Assembly: GCF_000143415.4 (NCBI RefSeq)
Contig: NW_003314266.1
Span: 2,502,512-2,566,511 of the forward strand
DNA length: 64,000 nucleotides
Direction: 5' to 3'
From: Selaginella moellendorffii
Taxonomy: Eukaryota > Streptophyta > Lycopodiopsida > Selaginellales > Selaginellaceae
This document shows, in pieces, positions 43,968 to 56,564 of the stretch. The translations under genes and the position numbers were made by a program. Under the pieces are notes generated by a model. It made no database searches. It had not been told where the DNA came from and saw only the letters and a program-made list of their open reading frames with translations. Numbering within the stretch: the first letter of the stretch is position 1; every line of letters begins with the position of its first letter.

Positions 43968-46900
43968 ATGGTGAAGAGGAACCGTGTTGATGATGCTGAA
44001 ACCTCTAGACGGGCTAATCGAGAGGAGGAAACTCCTGCTAGAGATGTTGTGGAAGAGGCTAAGGCTGAGTCAGAAGAGGAAGAGCCAGATGTTGCGACGC
44101 TGCAGCGTACGGCTCAGGAAGTCGAGATCGAGAATTTGCGAAGGGAGAATCGCAAATTGAAGAAGGAGAACAAGAAGAGGAAGAAAGAAGTTGAGGCAGC
44201 TAAACCAGCTAAGCCTAAGCAACCGAACTCCTCCTCAAGTTCTGAGGACGATGAAGTTCTGCAGCCACCCCCGGTTGCACGAGTTTCAAAGTTCAAGCCT
44301 CTGAAACCACCCAATTTCAGAGGCATGCAGGACTATCAGGTTTTGGAAGACTGGGCCTACGATATGGAAAATTATTTCATAGCGGCAGACGTAGATGATC
44401 ATACGAAAGTTGCGTGCGCGCAATCCTTTCTTACCGATCATGCCAAAACTTGATGGCACCAGGTGTGTGCTGAAAAAGGGCAGACTAGAAGTTGGACCAA
44501 GATGAGGTCTCGTATCCGTAAGGAATACTTGCTAGATGATCTTGGTCTAAGACTTCGCGCGGAGCTGCGACGGTTAAAGCAGCAAGGGGACCTTATGCAT
44601 TACGTTAATGTGTTTGCTCAAAAGCGCATTATGATTGCAAATATGAGTGACGAAGATGCTTGGAGTTATTTTCTGGAGGGTTTAAGTTCATTTTCTCGCA
44701 ATGAGATTTTGAAGTTTAAGCCGAAGACATACCTGGAGTGTAAGGAGGCAGCGCAACAAGTTGCCTTTAGTCACTCGTTCATGGAACAATATCAGCAACC
44801 GCATGTTGGTAACTCAGATAAGAATAGGAATTCTGGGAATAAGCAAGGTGATTAGAAACAAAGGGTGGAAAGTAGGTACCACCTTGGGGGCTCACAAGCT
44901 ATGGTTAATAAAGGTGGTGGTGGTTGGAGACCACCAGCAGCTTCTTCTGGTCCTAGGCCCTCTGTTCCTCCTCTTGGTGGGTACAAGCAACAGCACTCTG
45001 CAAAACCTGCTCCTAGCGGAACAGGTAGTGTGGGTCATTGCTTCCATTGTGGAGAGTCGGGACATATGTCCTCAGAATGTCCCAACAAGCATAAGACAAG
45101 GTCTCGCGTTAATGTCATGAGGGAAGACAGTGGTGGTGAAGTTGAAGGGGTTGATGAGTTGGTCAATGCAGACTATGAAGAAGAAGAGATGAGTAACTTT
45201 CGTTGCTTTCCTCAAGCTTTTCTTGCAGTCAATGCAAACACTGATTTGTTGATGTATTTGGTAGGCTTTGTTCATGGACACCGAATCCGAGTGATGATTG
45301 ACATGGGAGCTACGCCCAGCGTGATATCCGAAGACTTAGTTAAGTTGTTAGGATTGAATGCTGAGCAAATATCACCTATGCACTTCCAGTTTGCAGAAGG
45401 TGGGCAAGTAGCCAGAAAGTTTGTGAGTGATGTTCCAATAAAGATATCTAAGTGGAAAGAAAGAGTGGACTTGATAGTGTTGAAGATACCAGATTTTTAG
45501 ATGGTGTTTGGTATAGATTTCTTCAAGAAGTATATAAAAGGGATTTATCGTGCTGGACAAAGTCGTATCACATTGAAGTCAGAAGGACATCCTGATGTAT
45601 CCTTTTAGTTGCAAAAGCGTTCCTCAAAGGATTGGGATGCAAAGTTCCTGACTACGAGGGCCGCTCAAAAAGCAGCTAAGAGGGGATGTCAGACCTTTTG
45701 GGTTCAAGTGATGGAAGCTGAGGGTGTTGGTGACTCAGTTCGAATCGGCGATGGGGTTGATCCTATACCAAAGAGGATATTGGAGTTATTGGCGAGGAAT
45801 TATGATATCTTTCCGAAGGATTTGCCGCCAGAGCTACCTCCTAGCCATGAGGTTGATCATCGGATTGAGGTTATTCCGGGTTTTAAACCACCTACGAAAG
45901 CTCTATATCGGTTGAACATTAAGGAGATGGCTGAACTCAAGAAGCAACTCATGGAGCTTCTTGACAAAGGTCATATCCAACCAAGCAAATCACCTTATGG
46001 AGCGCCGGTCCTTTTTATTATGAAAAAAGATGGAACCATGAGGATGTGTATTGACTATCGGGCACTCAACAAGATCACGGTTAAAAATAGTTATATTTTC
46101 CCTCGCATTGATGACCTGTTTGACCAACTCTTAAAGGCTAAGTATTTTACGCGACTTGATTTGCGGTCCGGGTATCATCAGATACGGGTGGCGGATCAGG
46201 ATGTGGAGAAGACAGCCTTTAAGACTTGGTACGGATCTTATGAGTTCCTTGTCATGCCGTTCGGGTTATGCAATGCTCTGGCAACGTTCAGCATTATGAT
46301 GGATAGAATATTCAGAGATTATTTGGATGCATTTGTTGTCCTGTATATCGACGATGTTCTAGTCTTTAGTGAAACGTTGGAGGATCATTTGAAACACTTG
46401 GAGCTGGTGTTTCAAAAGTTGCGCGAACACAAACTATATGCTAAGGAAAGTAAATGCGGTTTTGGACAATTGCGCATAAACTTTCTCAGACATATAGTTG
46501 GTGGTGGCGTGATTGAGGTCGATCCAAAGAAGGTGGAAGCAATGAAGTCCTGGGAAGTTTCGACCACTGTATCAGATGTTCGATCTTTTCTCGGTTTGGC
46601 GGGATACTATCGCAAGTTTGTCCGCAATTTTGCAAGGATTGCTCTTCCGTTGACTGAGTTGACGAAGAGTAGTATTCCATTTCATTAGACACCAGCTTGC
46701 TAGCGTGCTTTTGCACGGTTGAAGGAAATCTTGACTACGGTTCCTGTTCTCAGGATCCCAGATCTTGATAAACCCTTCAAAGTGCATTGTGATGCATCTG
46801 GTTATGCTATTGGTGCCGTGTTACAGCAAGATTGTGACAAAGCGGTTGGTGTTACGCTAAGGTGACATTGTTGTCCTGTTGCGTTCTATTCCAAGAAATT

Positions 46901-48688
46901 GGATGAGACCCAACGAAGATGGCCAACGCATAAGAAAAAGATGTTTGCTATAGTGTCGGCCCTGGAACATTGGAGACACTACTTGGGTGGACATACCAAG
47001 GTTTATATAGATAGTAACACACTAAGCTACTTTGCTACGCAGCCTAAGCTTACGCCGAAGCAAGCTCGTTGGCAAGAGAAGCTTGCTAGATATGATATTG
47101 AAATCATATATAAACCTGGTAAAGACAATATTGTTTCGGATGCGTTGAGTCGTCAGGCTCAATTCCGGGCAATATCGGCAATCAGTTCGGACTGGTTGGT
47201 GGACGTTTGGGCTTCGTATGGAAGTGATCCATTGGCGAAGGCAATCTTATGCCGTGCGGGGTTGTTGAAGCAGAGCCCTAGTAGCGAAGCAGCGAAAGTT
47301 GCTAGTCGCACTAATGCGAAACTTCACTTCTCAGTTCGAGATGGGCTTATATTCTATAAGCAAGAAAGATTGTATCTTCCCTCTAAGAATCTACAACAGT
47401 TGTTTCTGCGGGAACATCATGATGTTCCGACAGCCGGATATGGTGAGAAGTGAAAGACTCTGGCTTCATTGAAAAAGGGATTTTTCTGGTCTGGTATGGA
47501 AGGTGATGTAGTGGACTATGTTCATTCTTGCCCTATATGCCAGCAATGTAAGCGCAGAACTGAGAAGCAGGCTGGGAAGTTGCAGTGCATTCCAGCACCG
47601 GCATGGCCATTTCAAAGTGTGACACTTGATTTTGTCACTTGTTTGCCGAAGTCTAAGGGTTATGATACTTTGATGGTGGTTGTGGATCGGTTGTCGAAGA
47701 TTGCACACTTCATTCCAACTGTGGGCATAGTAAATGCGAAACAAGCAGCAAAGCTCTTTTTTATGAAGTAGTGCGGGTTCGTGGTCTTCCTGAAGAGATG
47801 ATCTCGGATAGAGATTCGAGATTTACGGGGAAGTTTTGAGGCACACTATTCCAGTTGTTCGGTACCAAGTTGAAGTTTAGTATGGCTTATCATCCTCAAA
47901 CTGATGGGCAGACCAAACGCGTGAATGCTCAAGTTGAGGATTATCTGCGGTACTATGTCACAGCGGACCAACGTGACTGGGTTGAGCATTTGGATACAAC
48001 AGAAATCTGTTATAACAACACATTTCACAGCGCTATCGGTTGTTCTCTATGGGAGATGCTGCAAGGAAATGCTCGTAGGGTTCCTCAACAGATCGTTATA
48101 CTGAAACCAATGACCAAAGTGTTGGTCCCAGCCGTTGAAACTTATGCGGAGCAGCTACGCCAAAGTTGGTCTAGAGCTACTGAGGCGATGGGCAAAGCTC
48201 AGGATAGGTATCGACGTGATAAGGATTAGTATTGTCGGGATGTATCCTATCAAGTGGGAGATCAGGTGTGGCTATCTTTCCGAAACTTGAACATTAAGGG
48301 TCTTTTGTCTCGGAAACTCTTGCCGAGATATGTTGGACCCTATCGGGTGTTAAAACGTCTTGGTGATGTATCCTATCGGTTGGATCTGCCTACGGAGATG
48401 TCCAATGTTCATAATGTATTTCATGCCAATTTACTGGCTCCTTACGCTATGGATGTTGCACGTCAACAAGAGATTCGTCCACCGCCAGATGTTGTGGATG
48501 GTGAACTTGAATATGAAGTAGAAGCTATTTTGGATTCACGCTGGCTTAAACGTGCCAAACGTCGGGAGTATCTAGTTAACTGGAAAGGTTACCCAACTTG
48601 TGAATCAACTTGGGAGCCCCTTAGTAATCTTACCCATGCTCGTGAGCTTGTCACGGAGTATGAGAATAGTAATAAAAATAACAATTAG
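43968..48688 (+). pseudogene. gag-pol: Chromovirus gag-pol, one frame, multiply broken
   Basis: In order: Gag with a Lys/Glu coiled-coil-like stretch (44130-44210), CCHC knuckle CFHCGESGHMSSEC (near 45040), protease [24 protein letters not shown] and YIDDVLVFS, RNase H HCDASGYAIGAVL, integrase CPICQQCK, LDFVTCLP and ISDRDSRF, and a C-terminal chromodomain (YEVEAILDSR, YLVNWKGY, STWEP). Nonsense codons start at 44451, 44853, 45498, 45606, 46686, 46701, 46863, 47451, 47837 and 48227. A single-base loss near 47760 shifts the frame. The protease active-site triplet is DMG instead of DTG or DSG, and the integrase DGQTE motif reads DGQTK, losing the catalytic Glu. Confidence 0.93.
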
Positions 48689-49288
48689 CTTTTACAAACC
48701 TTGTAATAAATCTTGCAAATTAATAAAGAAATATATATTTTTATCAATCAAAGTGTCATTTCTCTCGTTCGTTAGTAGTTTGGCAAGCTGACTTCGGCAC
48801 TTCGGTGCATGGGTTCATTCCATAACCATAGGGTTAATTATTATAGACTGATCACAAGTCCCTGCCTCTCTCTCGATGACTCATTTTCAAAAAGGGGCAT
48901 GGTCGTGTAAACAACTTGATCTGCCAGTTTATAGTAGTTGTCTAAATCTTCCCGATGGGGTTGATTTCTTACTCAAGGGAAGTTGGGCCTCTGGCCTTCT
49001 CCCTATATCCCTACGGGCAGGGATGTATCATTCCTTTGTAAGCCGAATGGTACTCGGAGCAGCAAGGGTGGCTAACTCTTTTAGTTATTTCCTTGTCAGT
49101 GATGGCCAGAGGGTGTCTAAGTCTTAACGTCTTTGGACATAGAGGAGAAGTCGTTCCATAACTCATTTAAGTCGGTGTGTTTCCCACATAGTGTGCTTTC
49201 CGTTAATTTTCGGAGTTGTTTCCTTGACGGTTTGCTAGACTTGGGTATGCATTGACGAGGACGTCGATCTTCCCCAAGGGGGGGAGAG

Positions 49289-50206
49289 TGTCGCAAATGT
49301 GACTTCGGGTATCGAAAGATACTTGTCGACCAGTCCTTACGGGCACTCTTTCCTTACTGCCACGACAGCAGGAGGTCGGTACTGCTGGTTCCCTTTATTG
49401 GCCCCTCTTGTCCAAGTGTTAGTAAACTGGACTTAGCATCTATACTTGGCCGGATGAGTATAAGGACGGAATTCTTAAGTGTCTATTTGGCCAAACATAC
49501 TTGGCCCGGCTTTTGAATTCTCTTTTGCTCTGTCTTGCACTGGCTTGGCAAGAACCCTCGCGTATTGAGACTAGTCCCTCAATATCACCGAATGATAGCT
49601 TACCATGTCTGCCAAACACCCTCGCTATCACACCCTTTGTGTTAGTCTCATTTCGGTCTCAAGTGCTATTTATGGAAAGTGTCTAGATTCGCTCATTTGG
49701 CATGTCTACAGAATGTAGAGGTCGGCCTGAACACAATGGTGTTTGTCCCGTGTCCAAATTCACAATCTAAGGCCATTCCATATTTAATAAGTTTTGAACT
49801 TGTCCCAAAGACTAACTCCTGGTACTAAGGGTGGCTTGGGGTGAAAGCCCAAAGCGTGTGTTCCTCAAGGGGGGGGGGCTGTGGGGGGTTCCAAATGTAT
49901 AGTAGGGATAGTGGTTGGAATGCATGTCTGACCATCTGAGACATTAGTTTGGCTCCTGTTGGGCTATGTCACTCCTTGTTCTGCGTCCGACTTGGGTCTA
50001 AGCCCAAGCTCCACGCTGCTCTAGTCAGTGGAGTACCCTCCTCCTCGCGTTAGGCCACCAGTATGCCAAAATTATGCCAAACTTCGTCTGATACCATTTT
50101 GCATGCAGGTGTTGGATATGGGGAGCTGGTGCTCGTGGGATTGTACCGGACCCTCGTTCGTAGCACAACGGGCTTGGAGTTCAGCTCCAAATTCATGTGC
50201 GCTACA
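49289..50206 (+). repeat. 3' LTR of the chromovirus
   Basis: 918 bp, collinear with the 5' LTR with scattered, mostly transition differences, and directly after the purine tract. Confidence 0.95.
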
Positions 50207-52100
50207 GTAAGGTTATAAAACTTAATTTGTCAACCTTTAAAAAGTTGTAAAAGCATTTATCAAACCAAATGGCATCACTAAAAGCTTATATTAACCCACT
50301 TTCACCATTTGCAAAACATTCTCTAACTTAAAATAAATATGACAATGCCCTTGCCTCAACTTTATAAAATACTGAGTATTACAAAGACAATTACGTAAAT
50401 TATCGATATGAGGGACTGATAATATATTCTTCACAATTTTATTGTTTAATCCTTTATATTTATGAAGAGATCTTATATATCATCTTTTTAATTAATTATC
50501 ACTATTGGAGCAACCCAAGGAGACTTATTTATCCATAACTACCTTTTTTAAAGGTATTTAGTAAATTATCTATTGATTTCCTCATCTTTAGTGGAACTAG
50601 TATGAGTCAATAGTTGATTGTAGCTCCAGGAATTAAATCAATCTCAAAATCCCATATTCTAGAAGTAAACTATCAAGCAACTCATCTAAAATATATCACA
50701 AAACTCCTCTTGAATATAATTCATATGAGCTTTATGTCTACAAATGCATTCCAAATAAGGTGTTTGTAAGATTAATGTAAAGATCACAAAACTTACAAGC
50801 ATACTATCTAAAGAAAGTCCCCTATCCAATCTCTAGGAATTAGTTCACAAGAGTAACTTTTTCAAAATTCTTTAAAAATGAAGCACATAAAGCCTTTATC
50901 AAATTACTTAATTTTAGATTAACTTTGATGAGTCATAAAAAAATTAATTTTCATATTATCTTTATAAAGGTTATAAGATTACCAACTTTTCTACAACTTC
51001 AACTAGCAATCAGCCTTTTTATTGCCATAATCATTTGATGATGACTATCATTTCAAGATACCATAATCCTTGATTTACGATACTATAATCCAATAGTAAT
51101 TACAGACATGAAATTGATTCAAACTTTGAAATTTTATATGAAGCAAGAAAATTTTTAATGAGATTGATGGAATCTTTCACCTCCTTAATATCATTATGAA
51201 TCTTAGTAATGTAGTGTCCTTTCCTCATGACAACATCATTAAAGCTAAGTTATATATGTGGTGTCCCTAATCAAGATCTTAGAATTTTTATTAGATCTTA
51301 CCATTATTTGAATAGGGTGCAATATGAATTAAAGGATGAGATAATGACCTTGATGAATGAAGAAAAGTTACACTCCTCTATAGCTTTGATTAGTTTTGTT
51401 ATTTCTTCTCCTATCAATAATACACTTATTTGAATATGGCAATTCAACAATGTGTTTAATGGATTTTTAAGTCAGGAAATTCCACTCAAGGTTAGTTTAT
51501 TGGAGATATGTACATCAAAGAATGGAATTTGCATTGGTGGTATTTATTCTACACTTCTTTGAAAGTTGTTGATCCAAGTCATTAGAAAAACTATTTTCAA
51601 GTTTTTGTGTCCACAATCGATTTCTTTTATGATTTATTAAATGATAATCTCAATACAAATCCTCTATGAAGTTTTTGTAATATTCTATAACTTTATGGCA
51701 AAATAAGTGGCCATCTCTTTGTAGCAATTAGCTACAATAGAGAAGTTTGGATATCACTACTCAACTTGAATCAAGATATTAAAGAAATTTTTAAAAGCAA
51801 TTGTAAAGAAGTATATTATGTGGGAAAAAGGAAAGAGATTTAAGATTGCATAATTTCCTAAATTATATTGGAGTTATCAATTGCACACACACCTAAATAG
51901 AGCTTCCAGGTGAGGAGATTACAAATAACAATTCAACATACAAGTATAAGTTATCGTTGATAATGAATCTTATTTTCTAAACTTGAGAGCTAGATATCTA
52001 GGATTTGCAAGTGATTAGAGGGTTTAAGCCACAAATAACTTCAAGTCATAGGTTACTCTTGGTGAAAGACTAAATGATCCTATTTACTATACAAGATTTG
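50207..52100. other. AT-rich DNA with an old RT relic flanking the chromovirus
   Basis: Near 50250-50290 the plus strand reads caaaccaaatggcatcacta then aaagcttata, parallel to the RT segment of copy C at 21825-21860. This indicates a minus-strand Ty3 RT relic into which the chromovirus inserted. The rest is AT-rich without recognised genes. Confidence 0.45.
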
Positions 52101-52109
52101 GAAATTATC

Positions 52110-54640
52110 CCTAAGTATTTAATAGTAGACTTTGAGAAGGCTTATGACCGAGAGGATTAGCATCCCATAAGTATGATCAAACAGATAGCACTATTGTATA
52201 AAAGAGCAACCAGCCGAGTCATGATTAATAGGGAGACAGGACCTTCTTTTCAACTAGGCCACTTGGTAAGGTAATGATGCCCCCTGACTCTATACTTGTT
52301 CTTAATTGTAGCTCCCAAAGACAGAAGTGGTGGCATGAGAATTGGATGGAGCTTTTGTTGATGACATGGCACTCTTCCTATAAGCCACTATAGAGAACCT
52401 GGATAGAGCAAAGGAATGACTAAAAACTTTTAACTTGGCTGTCAGAGTGGCAATCAACTAGAACAAGTCAGTCAGGATAAACTAGGGAAACCTTGGGTTC
52501 AAATCCTGTGGACAGGCAATTGACTTCCAGTGGCTGAAACCTTGAGAGGATATGAGATACTTGAGGATCCAGGGGTTAAGTAAAACATAACATTGTAAGA
52601 TGGCATCTTGTGGACACTGGTCTAGAAATGGGCTCCTAGGAAGCTTGGCCTCTCAACTAGGACTGTGGTGGCAAAGTCTGTCATCTTGCCAAACATATGG
52701 TACCATATCTCAATCTGGCTGCAATCTGGTATATACTTACGTTTGGCAGGGTGCACTGATGATAGGGAGGATGATGGGCAAGGAATTCCATCCATGAGTG
52801 TTGGGAGGACTCAATTTCATTGACCCCAGTGATATGGCCAAGGCTCTAAGGTACAAGATCATTCTCATGGGACTCCAACCAAGTAGACAGCCATTTATCC
52901 ATGGCACAACATGACTTGCCCATGGGCCAAAGACCCGTGTTGGTTGTTTGCTGAAGGCCCAATATAGGTTGTGAAAGGGGTCCTCTTATCCAGGGACTCC
53001 ACAGGTTATGGAACTCTTTTCCCCTAGGATAGATTAGACTAAGCTGCATTGAGGATTGGCTCAACCAGCCACTTTTTTTCAATGCGCTCTTTAGGGAAGG
53101 GGATCAGACATTAGGCGGGGAGGACCACTACACCATCTGGAGAGAATTTCATGTCGGGGGGTAGCAGCTGGTGGACATAGTAGACAGGGATATGTTCAAA
53201 ACAGCAATCCAAAGTTTTGGAATGGGGAAATGATGGAAAGTGGATTAGAACTTGTTACAACTCCTCTAGGCTGTCAACAATGCCAAAGGAGGAAGAAAAT
53301 GGCTATGACAATGCGCACAAACTGGAGACTTCATAGCGATCTAATAAGAAGCACAACTAAAAGGTGAGGAATGCAAGTTAGAATCAAGGGCATTTACTGC
53401 ACTGATGCTGGCATGGACAGAGGTGGACATTGAGGTATGGTTCATTACCTCCCCAGAGAAAAACGATGGCCATCCCTTTTCGATTGTGTGGGGAGACATG
53501 CTGGTGATGGCTGGAGAGGTGTAGCACATGCCCACAGTCATGAATAATGAAGTAANNNNNNNNNNNNNNNNNNNNNNNNNNNNNNNNNNNNNNNNNNNNN
53601 NNNNNNNNNNNNNNNNNNNNNNNNNNNNNNNNNNNNNNNNNNNNNNNNNNNNNNNAGCAATCAACCAGGATAATAGATGTAGTCGAGTCAGAGGGAGAAG
53701 GATGATGGAGGATCTTGACTGGGACCCAGCTGCTTGGAGGAGAGGCAACAATGGTTTTTCTCATATGATGTTAAGGAGTCTTGTAACAGACTCCACATGA
53801 GGGTGAAAGGGATGAAATCCCTGGAGAAAGTGGATTGACGAATGCATGGAAGCGGAACATGTCATAGACAACATGGTAACTTTCTGGAAGCTCCCAATTT
53901 AGGAGAAGGTGAAGATCACCTCATGGCTGGTGGCCAATAATAGCCTTCCAGTAGAACACCGTTTTCAGGAGGAAACCAGCCAGTGCTGCTTGACACGTTA
54001 TGGGAGTGTGACTTAGTGAAGGAGGTATGGAGATAGATCCTTAAAGTGTTCAAGGACTTACAGCCAATATGGAGGTATGCAGTGGAAATGTTCTTCATTG
54101 GTTTGAAGAGTCAAGGGGCTCAGCAACAGGATTGGCTTGGTGAAGAGTGCGGTGTCGGGGACAACATGGATGGGGTATCCACATACAATGGGATCTGGTG
54201 GGAGCGGAGCAGGGGGTTTTAGGCCATGACCGTTGGGCAATATGGAGGGCCACAGGAGTTGAAGAGATCTGGGAAGCACGGAACAGTCTCTGCTTTGATG
54301 GTTAGCAAGCACGAGTGTCGGCTGTAGTAACAAACTGGTGGGCAGCACTGAAGGATAGAAAGACACCAGTAGGGATGAACCACTGGAGAAGCATATGGCT
54401 TGTTTTGGGGTGGACTCTAGGGGGGAGATACACTGGAGGTGGAGACCCCCAGGGGACAAAATGCCCCCTAATTGCTCTAATGATAATCCCTTGTCCTGGT
54501 TGCATGGAAATGTACAGTTACATTTATCTACCCAGGATCCCAAGTCTGGAATTAAGAGTTGTCATGACTCCTTATCAAGATCAATATCTCATTCCTCCAC
54601 CATCCCCAAAAGAATTGATATTAAACAAGGTTAGGCTTTC
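52110..54640 (+). pseudogene. Non-LTR retrotransposon (LINE) ORF2 relic
   Basis: Decayed plus-strand reading shows RT motifs VDFEKAYDRED (near 52120), LYKRATSRVMINRETGPSFQ, LYLFLI and FVDDMALFL (the F-x-DD catalytic motif, near 52355). Later come DTLWECDLVKEVWR, stop, ILKVF (near 54000) and VEEIWEARNSLCFDG (near 54265), as in the C-terminal end of plant L1-like LINEs. Many stops and shifts. The assembly gap falls inside it. Confidence 0.75.
53556..53655. other. Assembly gap of 100 N
   Basis: Exactly 100 undetermined bases; the real length is unknown. Confidence 1.
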
Positions 54641-54796
54641 CTAAAGTCTATAAAATATTCTTAAAATATTTCTATAGCCCGCAACATTGATAAATTTAGA
54701 AATTCAGCATATTTCTAGGACTAATAATAATATTTTTATTCTCTACACGGATATTCGAAATAGAATCTCTGAAAGTGAAAATACAACTTTCACCTT

Positions 54797-56145
54797 CATA
54801 CCATTTTGGTTCATTCCTACAAGACGAAAACTACTACAGCACTTTAGATTCTCAGTCCAAAAAACGATTTCATAGCTAGACTTATCAAACAGATCCATTT
54901 TCTCCCCCTATGGACCAATACCGAGCCAGCTCGTCACCACCACGATCAAAACTCCCCTCCCCAAGCAAAACAAGACCGTGATTGTCGCCACGCATGGAAC
55001 TGACACCCATCCCAGAACAAATCCGAAGGCCCCAAGTTAAATGGCCCTGGAGTGAAGCTCTTGGCGCGGAAAAATATCGGGAGTGTGTGTGCAATGTAGA
55101 GGCCGATAGATACCATAGCTTGAAAGGCAACGCTGCTTCCCAAGTACTGGAGAAATACCAAAAACCACGGTGGTGAGTCAAGCAACGAGAAATAATAGAG
55201 GATGAGTAGCAACTCAAAAGGTATAAAGTTCTTCCATGTTTGGATCTCTTTTTTCCAATCATTTTCAAGGATGGCCTATGCTCTCAAGGGATGCTTCTGG
55301 CACACTCGCGGTGTGTGCGTTTTGCATGGCTCTTCCGGTAAGTATCCCACAGAAAAAAAATGGGCACGGCAGGCAAACTATGCTTCCGGTTCCAGTGCCG
55401 TATTTATCCTTGAAAATGGTGTAAAAGAGTTGGGCTACGGCATAACCTTTGGCGTCGTTGTTTGGATCAAGCAAGAACCCGATGTCGCTGATCGCCAAAG
55501 TGATTCCGAGAATGTAACCATCCAACGATGACGGATATAACAACGGCACTTATAATTCCAAATGCACCGTTTTTGTCTGCTGATCTGGTCTCCTCGGACT
55601 GCATGAGACGATGGTGAGGACAAATACAAACCAGAAAGCCACCATATGAGCAGAGGCATCGTATCCAATAAGTGTGTATTGGCTCATCAAAATTCCAAGA
55701 AGAAAAATATACGGATAGCTGTGAATACCTTCGTTGTTCACTGTGTTGAAATACTTGAAAACAGCCAATCAAGTTCCACAAAGGTACCGAAAAAAGAGAG
55801 GATATGAATTGGCAGGCTATTTACTAGCCCGTGAAGAAACAAAAGGTCTGCATGGAATCCTATTACGCGGCATAATAGCCACGACCATTTGCACCACCAG
55901 TGCTCAGTAGTACCATCACTTGAAGGAGAGTGGCTTGAGAAAGGTCTATGCTTGTCGTCACAGGCCACTGAATTTGAAACACTAAAAGAGAAGAAAAGAG
56001 CGAGAGCTAGAAAGACACACCTGACCAACAATGTAAAGAATGAATGAGAGAGTAAACGAAAGAGCTTACCAGCCAGTGATCCATGCTTGCAAACGGACCC
56101 CAGTTCTCGCCAGCTAGATTGAAGCTCCAGAATTAGAGTCCTAAG
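54797..56145 (-). pseudogene. Second amino-acid permease copy, broken
   Basis: Collinear with the permease at 32040-33760. Deletions occur in the last exon (the stretch encoding the loop before NYAPVAVGG is gone) and in the exon for FAAFWNLIG, and the region corresponding to exon 1 is unrecognisable. Recognisable pieces include KYFNTVNNEGIHSYPYIFLL, GILMSQYTLIGYDASAHM, LDPNNDAKGYAVAQLFYTIF and AFQAMVSIGLYIAHTLPIFF. A segment of about 150 bp holding exon 7 is inverted (55200-55348). It cannot encode a transporter. Confidence 0.9.
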
Positions 56146-56451
56146 AGTACCACCTATTAGCGGGATGGACTCAGGCAGAGCAAATGACTCCAGCGGTGGG
56201 ATGGGATTCGCGTGCGTCGGTCTGATCGTAGCCCCACGGACCCAGCACGAGAAAGAGACTCTTTTCGGCTCCTTCTAAGATAGTTTTCTTAGTCCGTCGA
56301 CAATTTTATATGCAGCTACGAAAGTAGGATCAACAGTAGGTCACTGATTCTCACGTCACCTTGCATGAGCTGTTACAATTTGATTCCTCGGTGAGAAAGA
56401 AAAATCTGCCTGTAGCCTCAATCACATGATACTAATCAGTCCCACCTTCTT

Positions 56452-56479
56452 CACGTGTACGCCTCAAGCTGCGTATAAA
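56452..56479 (+). promoter_or_regulatory. G-box and TATA box before lipoxygenase copy 2
   Basis: CACGTG at 56452-56457 and TATAAA at 56474-56479 lie 113 and 91 bp before the ATG at 56565, the same spacing as in copy 1. The promoter is conserved although the divergent permease is dead. Confidence 0.6.
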
Positions 56480-56564
56480 TCTGCAACCCCTTGCAGTCGA
56501 GGAAAACATTAGCTTACAACTTGCTTTCCTGCTTTTGTATACTCTTGCATCTTGCTCTTCTAGT

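Larger units (their letters stand above)
42844..50206 (+). mobile_element. Chromodomain Ty3/Gypsy element (chromovirus), 7363 bp, coding decayed
   Basis: LTRs at 42844-43776 (933 bp) and 49289-50206 (918 bp) start TGT and end TACA, with a perfect 5-bp target duplication GTAAG (42839-42843 and 50207-50211). The PBS TTTGGTATCAAAGG (43777-43790) fits initiator Met tRNA and the purine tract AAGGGGGGGAGAG (49276-49288) precedes the 3' LTR. The internal part encodes one gag-pol frame ending in a chromodomain. That frame is broken by at least ten nonsense codons and one frameshift. The element sits inside older retrotransposon DNA. Confidence 0.95.

Noticed and set aside
51227-51433. 68-codon frame with faint Gag-like look
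   Set aside because: Too short and AT-rich to assign; no zinc knuckle or neighbouring coding DNA.
55202-55531. 109-codon plus-strand frame
   Set aside because: It is read through the inverted exon 7 and antisense exon 6 of the dead permease copy.
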